Assembly: GCF_024970185.1 (NCBI RefSeq)
Contig: NZ_CP103965.1
Coordinates: 1,918,001 to 1,982,000, forward strand
Length of the DNA stretch: 64,000 nucleotides
Direction of reading: 5' to 3'
Source of the DNA: Pseudomonas sp. N3-W
GTDB taxonomy: Bacteria; Pseudomonadota; Gammaproteobacteria; Pseudomonadales; Pseudomonadaceae
The first letter of the stretch is position 1, and each line of letters opens with the position of its first letter. Below, in pieces: positions 1 through 9,154 of the stretch. Both the position numbers and the translations under genes were made by a program. The notes beneath the pieces are model-generated. The model worked only from the letters and a program-made list of their open reading frames with translations. It was not told the origin of the DNA and searched no databases.

Positions 1-290
1 GATTCGGGCGAGACGTTAAGGAACAGCTTGCCGGGCAGTTGCTGTTCGTTGAAACGCCGGCAGGCACTTTGTCGGCAGGCAATTTCCAGTTCGCTCAGGC
101 GCCCGGCCTGGCGAGCGACGGCGAACAGCGCGATAGGGGAGTGCAATGGGCTGTTTGAGGGGCCACGACTCAGGGCTTCGTAGCCCAGGATGCGGCGTTC
201 GGAGAGGCTGATGATCGGCTGGAACAGGCTGTGCAAACCGCTTTGAGCCAGTATTGAACTCAATGCACTCAGCTGTTCGGTCGTGGTCAT
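1..290 (-). CDS. EAL-domain protein (putative c-di-GMP phosphodiesterase), N-terminal part
   Basis: The reverse strand reads MTTTEQLSALSSILAQSG and then LFQPIISL and LGYEALSRGP, the opening of an EAL domain, whose signature Glu lies in the YEALSRGP segment. Proteins of this family hydrolyse cyclic di-GMP in the cytoplasm. The gene runs off the left edge, so the metal-binding and catalytic residues further downstream cannot be checked, nor whether a GGDEF or other domain follows. The start ATG lies just beyond the prc terminator. An inactive EAL domain used only for binding is possible. Confidence 0.75.
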   Translation of the reverse strand, partial: MTTTEQLSALSSILAQSGLHSLFQPIISLSERRILGYEALSRGPSNSPLHSPIALFAVARQAGRLSELEIACRQSACRRFNEQQLPGKLFLNVSPE

Positions 291-306
291 GGCGTTCTCT
301 GGCGAT

Positions 307-353
307 AAAAAAAGGACTGGGAGCAGACTCCCGTTAAAGAGTGCTCCCAGTCC
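307..353 (-). terminator. Rho-independent terminator of prc
   Basis: A 12-bp perfect stem (GGACTGGGAGCA at 314-325 with its complement at 342-353) is followed on the minus strand by seven T residues (307-313). It lies 70 bases past the prc stop codon. Confidence 0.85.
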
Positions 354-423
354 CTTATTTCACGACAGAATGATGACTGTTTGATGACGCTCCGGGGAGC
401 GGCACCATTAAATTGCCATCACC

Positions 424-2505
424 TTACTTCTTTGCGACCTGGTTACTCAGCTTCAGGTAATCGAGCAGGACGCGCCCGGTTTCGCTCAGGTAAGCATCGT
501 CTTCCGGTTTGATCTTGTCCGGCTCGGCCGCGATGGCGTCTTCGTCTTCTTTCTTCAGTTCTTTGAGCGGTGCTTCACCCTTGGCCTTGCGACGGATATT
601 CTCCATAACAAGCTGCTTGGCATCGATATCGGCATGTTGTGCACGACGATCGGCTTCGTTGAGGCTGACGGTTTTTTCTTCCATCAGCTTCTTGGCCAGG
701 GCCAGCTTGTCGCGGATGAACACGAACTCTGCGTCTTTGGCCGAACGGGCGTCATGCTCGGACTTGAGCTGAGCGATGTAAGGCTTGAACGGGTCGACCG
801 CCGGCTTGATGGCCGCCTTGATGGTGTCCCACGGCATGGCTTCCGGCAGGGCGCTTTCGCCGATTTCCTTGGTGTCGATGATTGACGGGAAATCAACATC
901 CGGCAGTACGCCCTGATGCTGGGTGCTCTGCCCGGAAACCCGGTAGAACTTGGCCAGGGTCAGTTTCAGCTCGCCATGGTTGAGCGGCTGAATGGTCTGC
1001 ACGGTGCCTTTGCCGAAGGTCTGGCCGCCGATGATCAGTGCGCGGTGGTAGTCCTGCATGGCGCCGGCAAAAATCTCCGAAGCCGAGGCGGACAAGCGGT
1101 TGACCAGCAACGCCATCGGACCTTTGTAGAACGCGCCCGGATTTTCATCCTCAAGCACGTCAACCCGGCCATCGGCATTACGTACGAGTACGGTCGGGCC
1201 CTTGTCGATGAACAGGCTGGTCAGCTCGGTGGCTTCTTGCAGGGAGCCGCCGCCATTGTTGCGCAGGTCGATGACCACGCCATCAACCTTGTCTTTTTGC
1301 AGCTCGGTCAGCAGTTTCTTGACGTCGCGGGTGGTGCTCTTGTAATCCGGATCGCCAGCACGGAATGCCTTGAAGTCCAGATAGAAGGCCGGAATCTCGA
1401 TAACGCCGAGCTTGTAGTCCTTGCCGTCCTGTTTCAGGTTGAGGATCGACTTTTTAACGGCCTGATCTTCAAGCTTCACCGCCTCGCGGGTGATCGACAC
1501 GGTCTTGCTGGTCTGATCGTTTGGCGCATTGCTGGCCGGAATCACTTCCAGGCGCACGACTGTGCCTTTCGGACCACGGATCAGCTTGACCACTTCGTCC
1601 AGACGCCAGCCGACCACGTCGACCATTTCTTTGCTGCCCTGGGCAACGCCGATGATCTTGTCGGCCGGTGCCACCTGTTTGGTCTTGTCGGCAGGGCCCG
1701 CGGGCACCAGACGCACGACCTTCACCTGATCGCTATCGCTCTGCAACACGGCGCCGATGCCCTCAAGGGACAGGCTCATGTTGATGTCGAAGTTCTCCGC
1801 GTTATCCGGCGACAGATAATTGGTGTGCGGGTCGTAGGACATGGCGAAGGTGTTGATGTACGCCTGGAAGATGTCTTCCGGACGAGTCTGGTCCAGGCGC
1901 GACAACTGGTTCTTATAGCGCTTGGTCAGGGTGTCCTGAATCTGTTTGGAGTCTTTGCCGGCGATCTTCATTCGCAGTACTTCGTCCTTGACGCGTTTGC
2001 GCCACAGGTCGTCAAGCTCTGCGTTGGAGGTTAGCCAAGGGGCGTCCTTGCGATCGATCAGCAAGGTTTCCTTGGTGCTGAAGTCCATCTTGTCGACGCC
2101 CTTGTTGAGCTCGGCAATGGCGAAGTCCAGACGCGATTTGACCCGGTCCAGATAGCGCTTGTAGATGGTAAACCCAGGGTTGAGGTCGCCGCTTTTGAGG
2201 AAGCCGTCGAACTGGGACTTCCACTTGTCGAATTCGGTGATATCGCTGGCCAGGAAATAACTGCGCGATGGATCCAGGAGCTTGAGGTAGCTCTCGTAGA
2301 TGATCACCGAGCGTGCGGCATCCAGTGGCGGCTTGCTGTAATGATTACGTTTGAGCAGCTCGACGACGTTCAGGCTGGCGATCACTTCGTCACGATCAGG
2401 CTGAAGGTTGTCCCAGCTATTGGCTGCAAACGTATTGCTCGACATCGGCAAAAGGCCGATACCAATGAATAGGGCTAGGGCGGTGCTGGGAAACAAATGC
2501 TTCAT
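424..2505 (-). CDS. prc: Periplasmic carboxy-terminal processing protease (tail-specific protease, S41)
   Basis: Prc/Tsp cleaves envelope proteins from their C termini in the periplasm. The protein opens with a signal peptide (MKHLFPSTALALFIG, cleaved after FAA), continues with an N-terminal helical region, has a PDZ domain near residues 230-320 (SLEGIGAVL start) and then the S41 catalytic core. The Ser-Lys dyad is visible in SASASEIF near residue 475 and GKGTVQ about 25 residues later. A charged C-terminal extension matches the Prc family, about 680-700 residues in relatives. I chose the ATG that places the signal peptide at the terminus; an in-frame ATG at 2538 would add 11 residues. It reads leftwards into its own terminator and is divergent from the quinone oxidoreductase. 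Confidence 0.93.
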   Translation of the reverse strand: MKHLFPSTALALFIGIGLLPMSSNTFAANSWDNLQPDRDEVIASLNVVELLKRNHYSKPPLDAARSVIIYESYLKLLDPSRSYFLASDITEFDKWKSQFDGFLKSGDLNPGFTIYKRYLDRVKSRLDFAIAELNKGVDKMDFSTKETLLIDRKDAPWLTSNAELDDLWRKRVKDEVLRMKIAGKDSKQIQDTLTKRYKNQLSRLDQTRPEDIFQAYINTFAMSYDPHTNYLSPDNAENFDINMSLSLEGIGAVLQSDSDQVKVVRLVPAGPADKTKQVAPADKIIGVAQGSKEMVDVVGWRLDEVVKLIRGPKGTVVRLEVIPASNAPNDQTSKTVSITREAVKLEDQAVKKSILNLKQDGKDYKLGVIEIPAFYLDFKAFRAGDPDYKSTTRDVKKLLTELQKDKVDGVVIDLRNNGGGSLQEATELTSLFIDKGPTVLVRNADGRVDVLEDENPGAFYKGPMALLVNRLSASASEIFAGAMQDYHRALIIGGQTFGKGTVQTIQPLNHGELKLTLAKFYRVSGQSTQHQGVLPDVDFPSIIDTKEIGESALPEAMPWDTIKAAIKPAVDPFKPYIAQLKSEHDARSAKDAEFVFIRDKLALAKKLMEEKTVSLNEADRRAQHADIDAKQLVMENIRRKAKGEAPLKELKKEDEDAIAAEPDKIKPEDDAYLSETGRVLLDYLKLSNQVAKK

Positions 2506-2643
2506 GCTGATTCGACGCGGGGACAATTGATCACGCATATTAGGCCGTCTTTGAAGTCGCCGGTACCACGAGGGCCGGTCGCATAATGCAAAAAGCCCGG
2601 CGCTATAGCAGCGGGCTCAGTCCAGACTCACTATGGAGGCACT

Positions 2644-3606
2644 GTGAAAGCATTGCAAGGCGTGGAAGGTCAAGTGGCATGGGTTGAAGCACCGAGTCCT
2701 GCGTGTGATGTAGGACAAGTGCGCATTCGAGTGGCGGCAGCGGGCCTTAATCGCGCCGATTTATTACAGAAGGCCGGGCTCTATCCGCCCCCTCCCGGTG
2801 CCAGCCAAGTGCTCGGTCTTGAGTGCTCCGGGGTCATCAGCGAAGTCGGTCCGGGCTCGGCCTGGCAGGTGGGCGACCGGGTCTGTGCCTTGCTGGCCGG
2901 CGGGGGCATGGCGCAAGAAGTGGTGGTCGACGGGCGGCATGTGTTGCCGGTTCCCGAAGGCGTGTCGTTGGTGGAAGCGGCAGCGTTACCGGAGGTGTAT
3001 GCGACCGTTTGGTTAAATGTATTTCATCTTGCAGCGCTCAAGCCCGGTGAGAAAGTTCTGCTGCACGCGGGTGCCAGCGGAATTGGTTCAGCCGCCATTC
3101 AGTTGTGCAAGGCGTATGGCAATCCGTGCTGGGTCACCGTCGGTTCCGCGGAGCGTCTGGCGTACTGCGAAGCCCTCGGCGCCCAGGGCGGAGTGGTGCG
3201 CACCGGCGACCTGGAAAGCCTGAACGACCTGGGGCCGTTCAACGTGATTCTCGACCCGGTGGGCGGCAACTATGCCGCGCTCAACCTGAAGCTGCTGGCG
3301 CAGGATGGCCGCTGGGTGTTGATCGGTTTGATGGGCGGGCGCGAGGCGAAGCTGGACCTGGCCCAGGTGCTGGCCAAGCGAGTGCAGTTACTGGGGTCGA
3401 CCTTGCGCAGCCGCGATGATCAGTTCAAGGCGGATTTGTTCAGTGACTTGAACCAGCATGTCTGGCCATTGTTTGCCGAAGGGCGCTTGAGTCCGCAACT
3501 GGCCAAGACGTTCCCGATCAAGGATGCCGAGGCGGCGTTTGCCGAGTTGGCGAGCAATAAGGTCGCGGGGAAACTGGTGTTGGTGATCGATGAAAGCCTG
3601 ACCTGA
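2644..3606 (+). CDS. NAD(P)H:quinone oxidoreductase, zinc-free MDR family
   Basis: A 320-residue medium-chain dehydrogenase/reductase of the PIG3-like quinone oxidoreductase type. The N-terminal GroES-like fold carries GLNRADLLQKAGLYPPPPG, and the Rossmann domain carries HAGASGIGSAAIQL, the NADPH-binding stretch. There are no structural-zinc cysteines, as expected for this subgroup. The family reduces quinones or enones with NADPH in the cytoplasm. Translation starts at GTG 2644 with GGAGG at 2635-2639. It is monocistronic, divergent from prc and followed by a REP pair. The physiological substrate cannot be read from sequence. Confidence 0.88.
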   Translation: MKALQGVEGQVAWVEAPSPACDVGQVRIRVAAAGLNRADLLQKAGLYPPPPGASQVLGLECSGVISEVGPGSAWQVGDRVCALLAGGGMAQEVVVDGRHVLPVPEGVSLVEAAALPEVYATVWLNVFHLAALKPGEKVLLHAGASGIGSAAIQLCKAYGNPCWVTVGSAERLAYCEALGAQGGVVRTGDLESLNDLGPFNVILDPVGGNYAALNLKLLAQDGRWVLIGLMGGREAKLDLAQVLAKRVQLLGSTLRSRDDQFKADLFSDLNQHVWPLFAEGRLSPQLAKTFPIKDAEAAFAELASNKVAGKLVLVIDESLT

Positions 3607-3640
3607 TCCCGCGAAAACATCTCAGGCTCAACGCAATCCT

Positions 3641-3730
3641 TGTGGGAGCGTGGCTTGCCCGCGATTCAGGCGACACGGTTTTTCAGTTGAACCGCGTCAT
3701 CGTTCATCGCGGGCAAGCCACGCTCCCACA
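3641..3730. repeat. REPIN (inverted REP pair)
   Basis: Two REP units of the TGTGGGAGCGTGGCTTGCCC type face each other across about 40 bases, between the ends of two convergent genes. This copy has the GTGGCTTGCCCGCGAT core rather than the commoner GAGCTTGCTCGCGAT. Confidence 0.9.
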
Positions 3731-3739
3731 GGTGGTCTA

Positions 3740-4393
3740 TTACTTCCAGAGATGGATTGGCCAGCCGGCTTTTTCGGCGTGCTCAAGCAACACCGGATCC
3801 GGATTGACCACGTGCGGGAAATCCACCTTCAGCAACAACGGCAAGTCGTTGCGTGAATCGGAGTAGAAACTCGCGCCCTCAAGGTTTTCCTCTTCGGCAT
3901 CCAGCCACTCGAGCAACCGGGCGATCTTGCCTTCGCGGTAGGTCAGGGTGCCGACCGTGTGACCGCTGTAGACCCCGTGGGCCACTTCCAGTTCGATCGC
4001 CAGAATCTCGTCGATGCCGAGGCGATCGGCAATCGGTCGCACCAGGTGCGTGCCCGAGGCCGAGATCACCAGAATCCGGTCGCCGGCCTTGCGGTGCGCG
4101 GCGATGGTTTTGGTCGCGTCACTGAAAATGATCGGCTCGATATAGTCTTCCACCCACGGCCCGACCAGATGCGCCACCTCTTCTGCCGTGCGACCAATCA
4201 TCGGCTCCAGGCTGAAGGTCATGAAGTCCTCCATACGCAATTTGCCGTGGCTGTAGGCGTCCATCAGTTCGTTGTTCTGCCGCATGAACGATTCGGGATC
4301 GACCCAGCCCAGTCGGCCCATCTGTTCGCTCCAGAGGGTGGCGCAGTCGCCGTGGATCAGGGTTTCGTCCAGATCAAAAATTGCCAGGGCCAT
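3740..4393 (-). CDS. HAD family phosphatase (subclass IB, SerB-like)
   Basis: A 217-residue haloacid dehalogenase-type phosphatase. Motif I is FDLDETLIHGD (nucleophile and acid Asp), motif II is VISASGTH, and the motif IV region is SDSRNDLPLL. A helical cap of about 90 residues between motifs I and II fits subclass IB (phosphoserine phosphatase-like). Relatives act on small phosphomonoesters such as histidinol phosphate or phosphoserine, and the substrate here is unknown. It starts 34 bases after the ABC transporter ATPase in the same direction, so it is probably the last gene of the importer operon. That position suggests it may dephosphorylate an imported compound (inference). Confidence 0.85.
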   Translation of the reverse strand: MALAIFDLDETLIHGDCATLWSEQMGRLGWVDPESFMRQNNELMDAYSHGKLRMEDFMTFSLEPMIGRTAEEVAHLVGPWVEDYIEPIIFSDATKTIAAHRKAGDRILVISASGTHLVRPIADRLGIDEILAIELEVAHGVYSGHTVGTLTYREGKIARLLEWLDAEEENLEGASFYSDSRNDLPLLLKVDFPHVVNPDPVLLEHAEKAGWPIHLWK

Positions 4394-4427
4394 CAGTGCA
4401 GTTCTCTCTTCAACATCAGCAAAGTCA

Positions 4428-5417
4428 TCAGGCTACCTCACACAGGGCCGTCGGATCGATGGAAAGCGCCAGACGCTGACCATCGGGATGCAGATCGGCT
4501 GCCGAGCGGTTCAGCACATCAACCACCAATTCCACGCCCCGGGCTTCGACTCGATAGCGAATCACGTTACCCAGCAAACTGTGGCTGCGTATTTGCGCAT
4601 CGAGCTCGCCATTGAGGCTCAGTTCGATGGCCTCCGGGCGAATCGCGATGCGCCCGCTGATCGGCCGTTGCAGCAACTGGGTGGCGCTGTCGGCGTCCAG
4701 CAGGTTGTAGTTGCCGATGAAGCCTGCGGCGAAGACATCGACGGGCGCGGTATAGAGGGTCTCGGCGTCGCCGCTTTGTACGATTTTTCCCTGATTCATC
4801 AGGAAAATCCTGTCAGACATGGTCAGGGCTTCTTCCTGATCGTGCGTGACGAAGATCGTGGTCAAGCCCAGTTCGCGCTGAATCTGACGGATCTGTTCGC
4901 GCAGGTGCTTGCGAATCCGTGCATCGAGTGCCGACAGGGGTTCATCCAGCAGCAACAGGCGCGGACGGGTCACCAGCGAGCGAGCCAGTGCCACACGCTG
5001 GCACTGGCCGCCGGACAGCTGGTGCGGGTATCGAGCGGCGAAATCATTGAGCTCCACCAGTTTCAACACTTCGCTGACGCGCTTGTGGCTGTCGTCGGCG
5101 TTGACCTTCTGCATGCGCAATCCGAAGGCGACGTTCTGCTCCACGGTCATGTTCGGAAACAGTGCATAGCTCTGGAACACCATGCCGATCCCGCGTTTCT
5201 GCGGACTCAAGGGCACGATATCGACGCCATCGAGCAGGATCTTGCCGCCATCCACCGGGGTCAGCCCGGCAATGCAACGCAGCAGTGTGGACTTGCCGCA
5301 ACCCGATGGGCCGAGCAGGGTGACGAATTCGCCCTTCTGGATTTCGGTGTTGATGTCGCTGAACACCGTTGTCCCTGCGTAATTTTTTTGAAGGTGTTGG
5401 ACGCTGACATAGCTCAT
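4428..5417 (-). CDS. ABC importer ATP-binding protein (PotA/PhnT-like)
   Basis: A 329-residue ATPase with Walker A GPSGCGKST near residue 38, Q-loop in VFQSYALFP, signature LSGGQ near 136, Walker B LLLLDEP near 156 and switch His in THDQEEA. The last 90 residues form a TOBE-like regulatory domain, as in the spermidine/iron/2-aminoethylphosphonate group of importers. It powers the two permeases encoded immediately upstream; its start overlaps the stop of the upstream permease by 4 bases (ATGA), indicating translational coupling. Substrate identity cannot be deduced from the ATPase. Confidence 0.9.
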   Translation of the reverse strand: MSYVSVQHLQKNYAGTTVFSDINTEIQKGEFVTLLGPSGCGKSTLLRCIAGLTPVDGGKILLDGVDIVPLSPQKRGIGMVFQSYALFPNMTVEQNVAFGLRMQKVNADDSHKRVSEVLKLVELNDFAARYPHQLSGGQCQRVALARSLVTRPRLLLLDEPLSALDARIRKHLREQIRQIQRELGLTTIFVTHDQEEALTMSDRIFLMNQGKIVQSGDAETLYTAPVDVFAAGFIGNYNLLDADSATQLLQRPISGRIAIRPEAIELSLNGELDAQIRSHSLLGNVIRYRVEARGVELVVDVLNRSAADLHPDGQRLALSIDPTALCEVA

Positions 5418-6214
5418 TCGCTTTTGTCCTTGTTCAAGATATTGGCCGCCCAGGTCAGAACCAGCACAAAGAAGAAGTAGGAAATCACCAGCGCACTGGT
5501 GAAATGGCCGCTGCTGTTACGCATGTTGTTGAGGTAGACCTGCAGGGTTTCGTAGCGGGTGCCGACGAGGATGTTGGCGAACACGAACTCGCCGAACAGG
5601 AACGAGAACGACAGCAGCAACGCCACCATCAACCCCTTGCGCAAATTTGGCAGCACCACCAGGAACGCCGCTTGCCAGGTGCTGGCACCGAGCAGTTGGG
5701 CGGCGTCCATCAGGTCGCGCAGGTTGATCGCCTGCAGGTTGTTGGTGATCGCCCGGTACATGAACGGCAGCGCCACGGTGAAGTAGCAACCGATCAGGAT
5801 CCATGGCGTGCCGACCATCGCGAACGGCCCGGAGCCATAGAGCTGCAACAGCCCCACCGACGACACCACCGGTGGCACGGCGAAGGGCAGCAGGATCAGG
5901 ATGTTCATCAGCGCGTCGAGTTTCGGGAAGTGGTAATGCACCACGAACAGCAGCGGCAGAATCAGCACCACCGACAGGATCAGCGAGCCGACGCACACCA
6001 GCAGCGACTGGCCAAATGCGTTGAGAAAGCGCGGGTCGCTCCACAGTTGTACGTACCATTTGAAGGTAAAGCCGCTGGGCAGAATGGTCGCCGACCAACT
6101 GCTGGCGATCGAATAGATCAGCGTGCCAAGCAGCGGCAACAACAAAATGGCAAACAGCAGGTACACCACGACCCGGTGATAGACACCGACGGGCCCCAAT
6201 TCAGCGCGAGACAT
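5414..6214 (-). CDS. ABC importer permease (PotC/PhnV-like)
   Basis: A 266-residue inner-membrane protein with about six hydrophobic helices. The cytoplasmic loop that docks on the ATPase is recognisable as DAAQLLGASTWQAAF (EAA-type motif). It overlaps the downstream ATPase gene by 4 bases and the upstream permease by 14 bases, so the two permeases are probably made in equal amounts and form a heterodimeric channel. The family (binding-protein-dependent permeases of the polyamine/iron/phosphonate class) moves solute from the periplasmic binding protein into the cytoplasm. Confidence 0.88.
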   Translation of the reverse strand: MSRAELGPVGVYHRVVVYLLFAILLLPLLGTLIYSIASSWSATILPSGFTFKWYVQLWSDPRFLNAFGQSLLVCVGSLILSVVLILPLLFVVHYHFPKLDALMNILILLPFAVPPVVSSVGLLQLYGSGPFAMVGTPWILIGCYFTVALPFMYRAITNNLQAINLRDLMDAAQLLGASTWQAAFLVVLPNLRKGLMVALLLSFSFLFGEFVFANILVGTRYETLQVYLNNMRNSSGHFTSALVISYFFFVLVLTWAANILNKDKSE

Positions 6215-7037
6215 GGTAGCTCCTCTTCAACAGCAACTGATGCACGATGGTCACCAGGGTCATCAACGCCACGAGCACCACGGCCAGGGCACTGGCCATG
6301 TTCGGGTCCAGGGAAATGTCGCCGGAGACCATCGCTGCAATACGGATCGGCAGCACGTTGAAGTTGCCGGTGGTCAACGCGTACACCGTGGCGTAGGCGC
6401 CGAGGGCGTTGGCCAGCAGGATCACGAACGTGCCGAGCAGCGCCGGTGTCAGTACCGGCAAGCCGATGTGTCGCCAGAACTGCCAGCCATTGGCGCCCAG
6501 CAGTGCGGCGGACTCGCGCCAGTCTTCGCGCAAGGCGTCGAAAGCCGGGTAGAGCAGCAGCACGCCGAGGGGAATCTGGAAGTAGGTGTAGAGAATGATC
6601 AGCCCGGTTTTCGAGTACAGGTTGAAATCCTGAATGATCCCGGCCTGTTTGAGCATGATGGTGAAACTGCCGTTGAAGCCCAGCAAAATAATGAACGCAA
6701 AAGCCAGCGGCACACCGGCGAAGTTGCTGGTCATGTTGGCGAAGGCATTCACGAAATTGCGCAGTTTGGAATCGACCCGGCGCAGGGAATAAGCGCCCAG
6801 TACCGCGATGATGATCCCGAATACGCTGGACCAGAAACTGATCTCCAGGCTGTACTGGATCGCTTGCAAATAGAACTTCGAGCTGAAGATCTTGCTGAAA
6901 TTGGCAATGCCCCAGCCGAACTCTTCCGATTGCAGGCTGTTGATCAGCACCCAGCATAACGGGGCGATCTGGAACACGATGAAAAAGATTGCGAAGGGCA
7001 CCAGGCACAAGGCGGCCAGCCATTTACCGCGCATCAT
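6201..7037 (-). CDS. ABC importer permease (PotB/PhnU-like)
   Basis: The partner permease, about 278 residues with six predicted helices and an EAA-type loop (ESAALLGANGWQFW). I start it at the first of two adjacent ATGs just after the stop of the upstream phosphatase gene (stop codon 7043-7045), where AAGTGAAG can serve as ribosome-binding site. An in-frame ATG at 7064 would add nine residues and overlap the phosphatase gene. It belongs to the same operon as the binding protein, phosphatase, second permease and ATPase. Confidence 0.87.
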   Translation of the reverse strand: MMRGKWLAALCLVPFAIFFIVFQIAPLCWVLINSLQSEEFGWGIANFSKIFSSKFYLQAIQYSLEISFWSSVFGIIIAVLGAYSLRRVDSKLRNFVNAFANMTSNFAGVPLAFAFIILLGFNGSFTIMLKQAGIIQDFNLYSKTGLIILYTYFQIPLGVLLLYPAFDALREDWRESAALLGANGWQFWRHIGLPVLTPALLGTFVILLANALGAYATVYALTTGNFNVLPIRIAAMVSGDISLDPNMASALAVVLVALMTLVTIVHQLLLKRSYHVSR

Positions 7038-7042
7038 TGACT

Positions 7043-7849
7043 TCACTTGAGCAGCTCCCGGCACACAGGTTTGTCGTGGGTCACACCCAGCAGTTCGCAG
7101 ACGGTGCCGCAGAGTTCAGTCTGTTTCGGTGCGGCGCCAGCGTCGAAGCTGAACGCATTGCCGAGAACAAACAGCGGCACTTCGCGCTCTTCTGCCAACA
7201 GGCCGTTGTGGGAGCGGTCGTTGTTCATGCCGTGGTCGGCAGTCACCAGCACCTGATAGCCGGCGTCGAGCCAGGCTTGCAGGTAGTCGGCCAGAATGAT
7301 GTCGGCCGAGCGGGCGCTGTTGCGGTATTGCGCGGTATCGAGGCCGTGCTTGTGCCCGGCGTCGTCGATGTTCATGGGGTGCACCAGCAGAAAGTTTGGC
7401 GTGTGACGCAGGCGCAGGTTCTCGGCGTCGGCGAACAGGTGCGAATCCGGGTAGTGGTCGTTCCAGTAGAAATGAGCGTGCTGGATCGGCAGTTGCGGGT
7501 CGTCGGTGTGACGGTCCCTTGCGGCCACGAAGGGCGAACGGTTATACAGCTCGCTGACCCAGTGATAGGCCGCCGCCGCAGTAACTAGGCCGGCGTCGCT
7601 GGCGTAGTGATAGACGCTGCGCTGGTTGGACAGGCGCGAGACGTTGTTGTGGACGATGCCGCTGTCGATCGGCGCAACGCCGGTCAGGATGCATTCGTAC
7701 AGCGGTCGGGACAGGGCCGGCAGTTCGCACTCCAGTTTGTAGAGCGCCGCGCGTCCTGCGCCAACATAAGCCTGCAGGTGCCCCATGGCGTGGCGCGCAA
7801 CCTCGTAATTGAGGCCGTCGAGCACGACAAGGATGACGTTGTGCTTCAT
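7043..7849 (-). CDS. Alkaline phosphatase superfamily hydrolase (phosphodiesterase/nucleotide pyrophosphatase-like)
   Basis: A 268-residue metallohydrolase. The N-terminal metal-binding Asp is in ILVVLDGLN; the second metal cluster is TADHGMNNDRSHNG, with HPMNIDDAGHKHG supplying further Asp and His ligands. A nucleophile candidate lies in LPALSRPLYE. There is no signal peptide, so it should act in the cytoplasm on a substrate that has been imported. It sits inside the ABC operon, between the binding protein and the permeases. Relatives include nucleotide pyrophosphatases and phosphonoacetate hydrolase, so cleavage of a phosphodiester or phosphonate is a reasonable guess but not shown. Confidence 0.82.
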   Translation of the reverse strand: MKHNVILVVLDGLNYEVARHAMGHLQAYVGAGRAALYKLECELPALSRPLYECILTGVAPIDSGIVHNNVSRLSNQRSVYHYASDAGLVTAAAAYHWVSELYNRSPFVAARDRHTDDPQLPIQHAHFYWNDHYPDSHLFADAENLRLRHTPNFLLVHPMNIDDAGHKHGLDTAQYRNSARSADIILADYLQAWLDAGYQVLVTADHGMNNDRSHNGLLAEEREVPLFVLGNAFSFDAGAAPKQTELCGTVCELLGVTHDKPVCRELLK

Positions 7850-7899
7850 AGGGGCAATGACTCCGGGAAACAGATTTCAAGTACACAACCAATCCCCCC

Positions 7900-7989
7900 T
7901 GTGGGAGCGAGCCTGCTCGCGAAGGCGGGGTATCAGTCAACACATAAGTTGAACGTGAATCCGATTTCGCGAGCAGGCTCGCTCCCACA
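7900..7989. repeat. REPIN between operon genes
   Basis: Inverted pair of GTGGGAGCGAGCCTGCTCGC units in the gap between the binding-protein gene and the phosphatase gene. In importer operons such a hairpin can protect the upstream message and lower expression of downstream genes. Confidence 0.9.
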
Positions 7990-8028
7990 GTGGATCTTCA
8001 TCAGATCACCCAGCGGGTGACCCATTCG

Positions 8029-9096
8029 TTATTGCATATTGACGATGACTTCTTCGTTCCACTTCTGTGGCAGGGCCTTGGAAGTCTTCTCCCATGCATC
8101 CGCGTCCTTGATCGGCGTGACTTTCTTGTATTGCTCGTTGGGCAGCAGCTTGGCTTTCACGTCTTCCGGCAGGGTCAGGTGTTCGGCGCGGATTGGACGA
8201 GCGTTACCACGCGCCAGATTGGTCTGGCCGGCGTCGCTGAAGATGTACTCACGGGTCAGCTTGGCCGCATTCGGGTGCTTGGCGTATTTGTTGATGATGG
8301 TGGTGTAACCGGAAATCACCGAGCCGTCAGACGGGATCAGCACGACGTAGTCATCCGGGTTGGCCATCTTGGCTTTGTAGCTAAGGCCGTTGAAGTCCCA
8401 GACCACGCCCACTTCCACTTCGCCTTTTTCCATGGTGGCGATGGTCGGGTTGGCCAGCGACAGGCGACCTTGTTTGGCGATCTCGGCAAACATCAGCAGT
8501 GCAGGCTCGATGTTCTTTTCGTCGCCGCCATTGGCCAGCGCGGCAGCCAGTACGCCGTTGGCTGCCTGAGCGGCAGTGCTCACGTCACCGATGGAGACTT
8601 TGTATTTGCCGGTCTTCAGGTCTGCCCAGCTTTTCGGTGCATCAGAACCGTGCAACAGCTTTTTGTTGACGATGAAGGCGATGGTGCCGGTGTAGGCCAG
8701 GGCCCAGTTGCCGTCCTTGTCTTTAGCCCAGTCCGGGACTTGCGCCCAGGTGGTTGGTTTGTACGGCTGGGTCACGCCTTGCTTGACGGCGATCGGGCCG
8801 AAGGCGGCGCCCACGTCACCGATGTCGGCGCTGGCGTTGTCTTTTTCAGCGGCGAACTTGGCCACTTCCTGGGCCGAGCTCATGTCGGTGTCGATGTGTT
8901 TGAGGCCATAGGTCTTGGCCAGGTCGTCCCAGGTGCCTTTCCAGTTGGCCCAGTCATCGGGCATGCCGACACTGTTGACTGCGCCTTCCGCTTTCGCAGC
9001 GGCTTCCAGGGTCTTTAAATCGGTATCAGCCGCCATGGCGGCGGTGCACATGGCAATGGTCGAGCCTAACAGTGATGCCAGGAAAAGCTGTTTCAT
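8029..9096 (-). CDS. ABC importer periplasmic substrate-binding protein
   Basis: A 355-residue extracellular solute-binding protein of the PotD/AfuA/PhnS-like fold. The signal peptide MKQLFLASLLGSTIAMC ends at AMA. Typical lobe features follow, such as the NKKLLHGSDAPKSWADL hinge segment and the C-terminal SDAGQTNLARGNARPI stretch. It is the first gene of the importer operon, with a good ribosome-binding site (AAAGGAGC). The upstream DNA carries a -24/-12 promoter-like element and a GntR operator. The ligand is unknown; the two phosphatase genes of the operon point to a phosphorylated or phosphonate compound. Confidence 0.88.
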   Translation of the reverse strand: MKQLFLASLLGSTIAMCTAAMAADTDLKTLEAAAKAEGAVNSVGMPDDWANWKGTWDDLAKTYGLKHIDTDMSSAQEVAKFAAEKDNASADIGDVGAAFGPIAVKQGVTQPYKPTTWAQVPDWAKDKDGNWALAYTGTIAFIVNKKLLHGSDAPKSWADLKTGKYKVSIGDVSTAAQAANGVLAAALANGGDEKNIEPALLMFAEIAKQGRLSLANPTIATMEKGEVEVGVVWDFNGLSYKAKMANPDDYVVLIPSDGSVISGYTTIINKYAKHPNAAKLTREYIFSDAGQTNLARGNARPIRAEHLTLPEDVKAKLLPNEQYKKVTPIKDADAWEKTSKALPQKWNEEVIVNMQ

Positions 9097-9140
9097 CCGA
9101 AGCTCCTTTGGGCGTTATCAACGCTGCGATTGCGGTTGTG

Positions 9141-9154
9141 TTGGTCTAGGTCAG
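9141..9154 (-). promoter_or_regulatory. Candidate HutC/PhnF-type GntR operator before the binding-protein gene
   Basis: On the minus strand this reads CTGACCTAGACCAA, sharing 11 of 14 positions with the site before the GntR gene (9419-9432, same orientation). The HutC-subfamily core is GT-N-TA-N-AC; here one half-site (TAGAC) is intact. It covers roughly -13 to +2 of the predicted sigma-54 promoter, a position suited to repression. Confidence 0.6.
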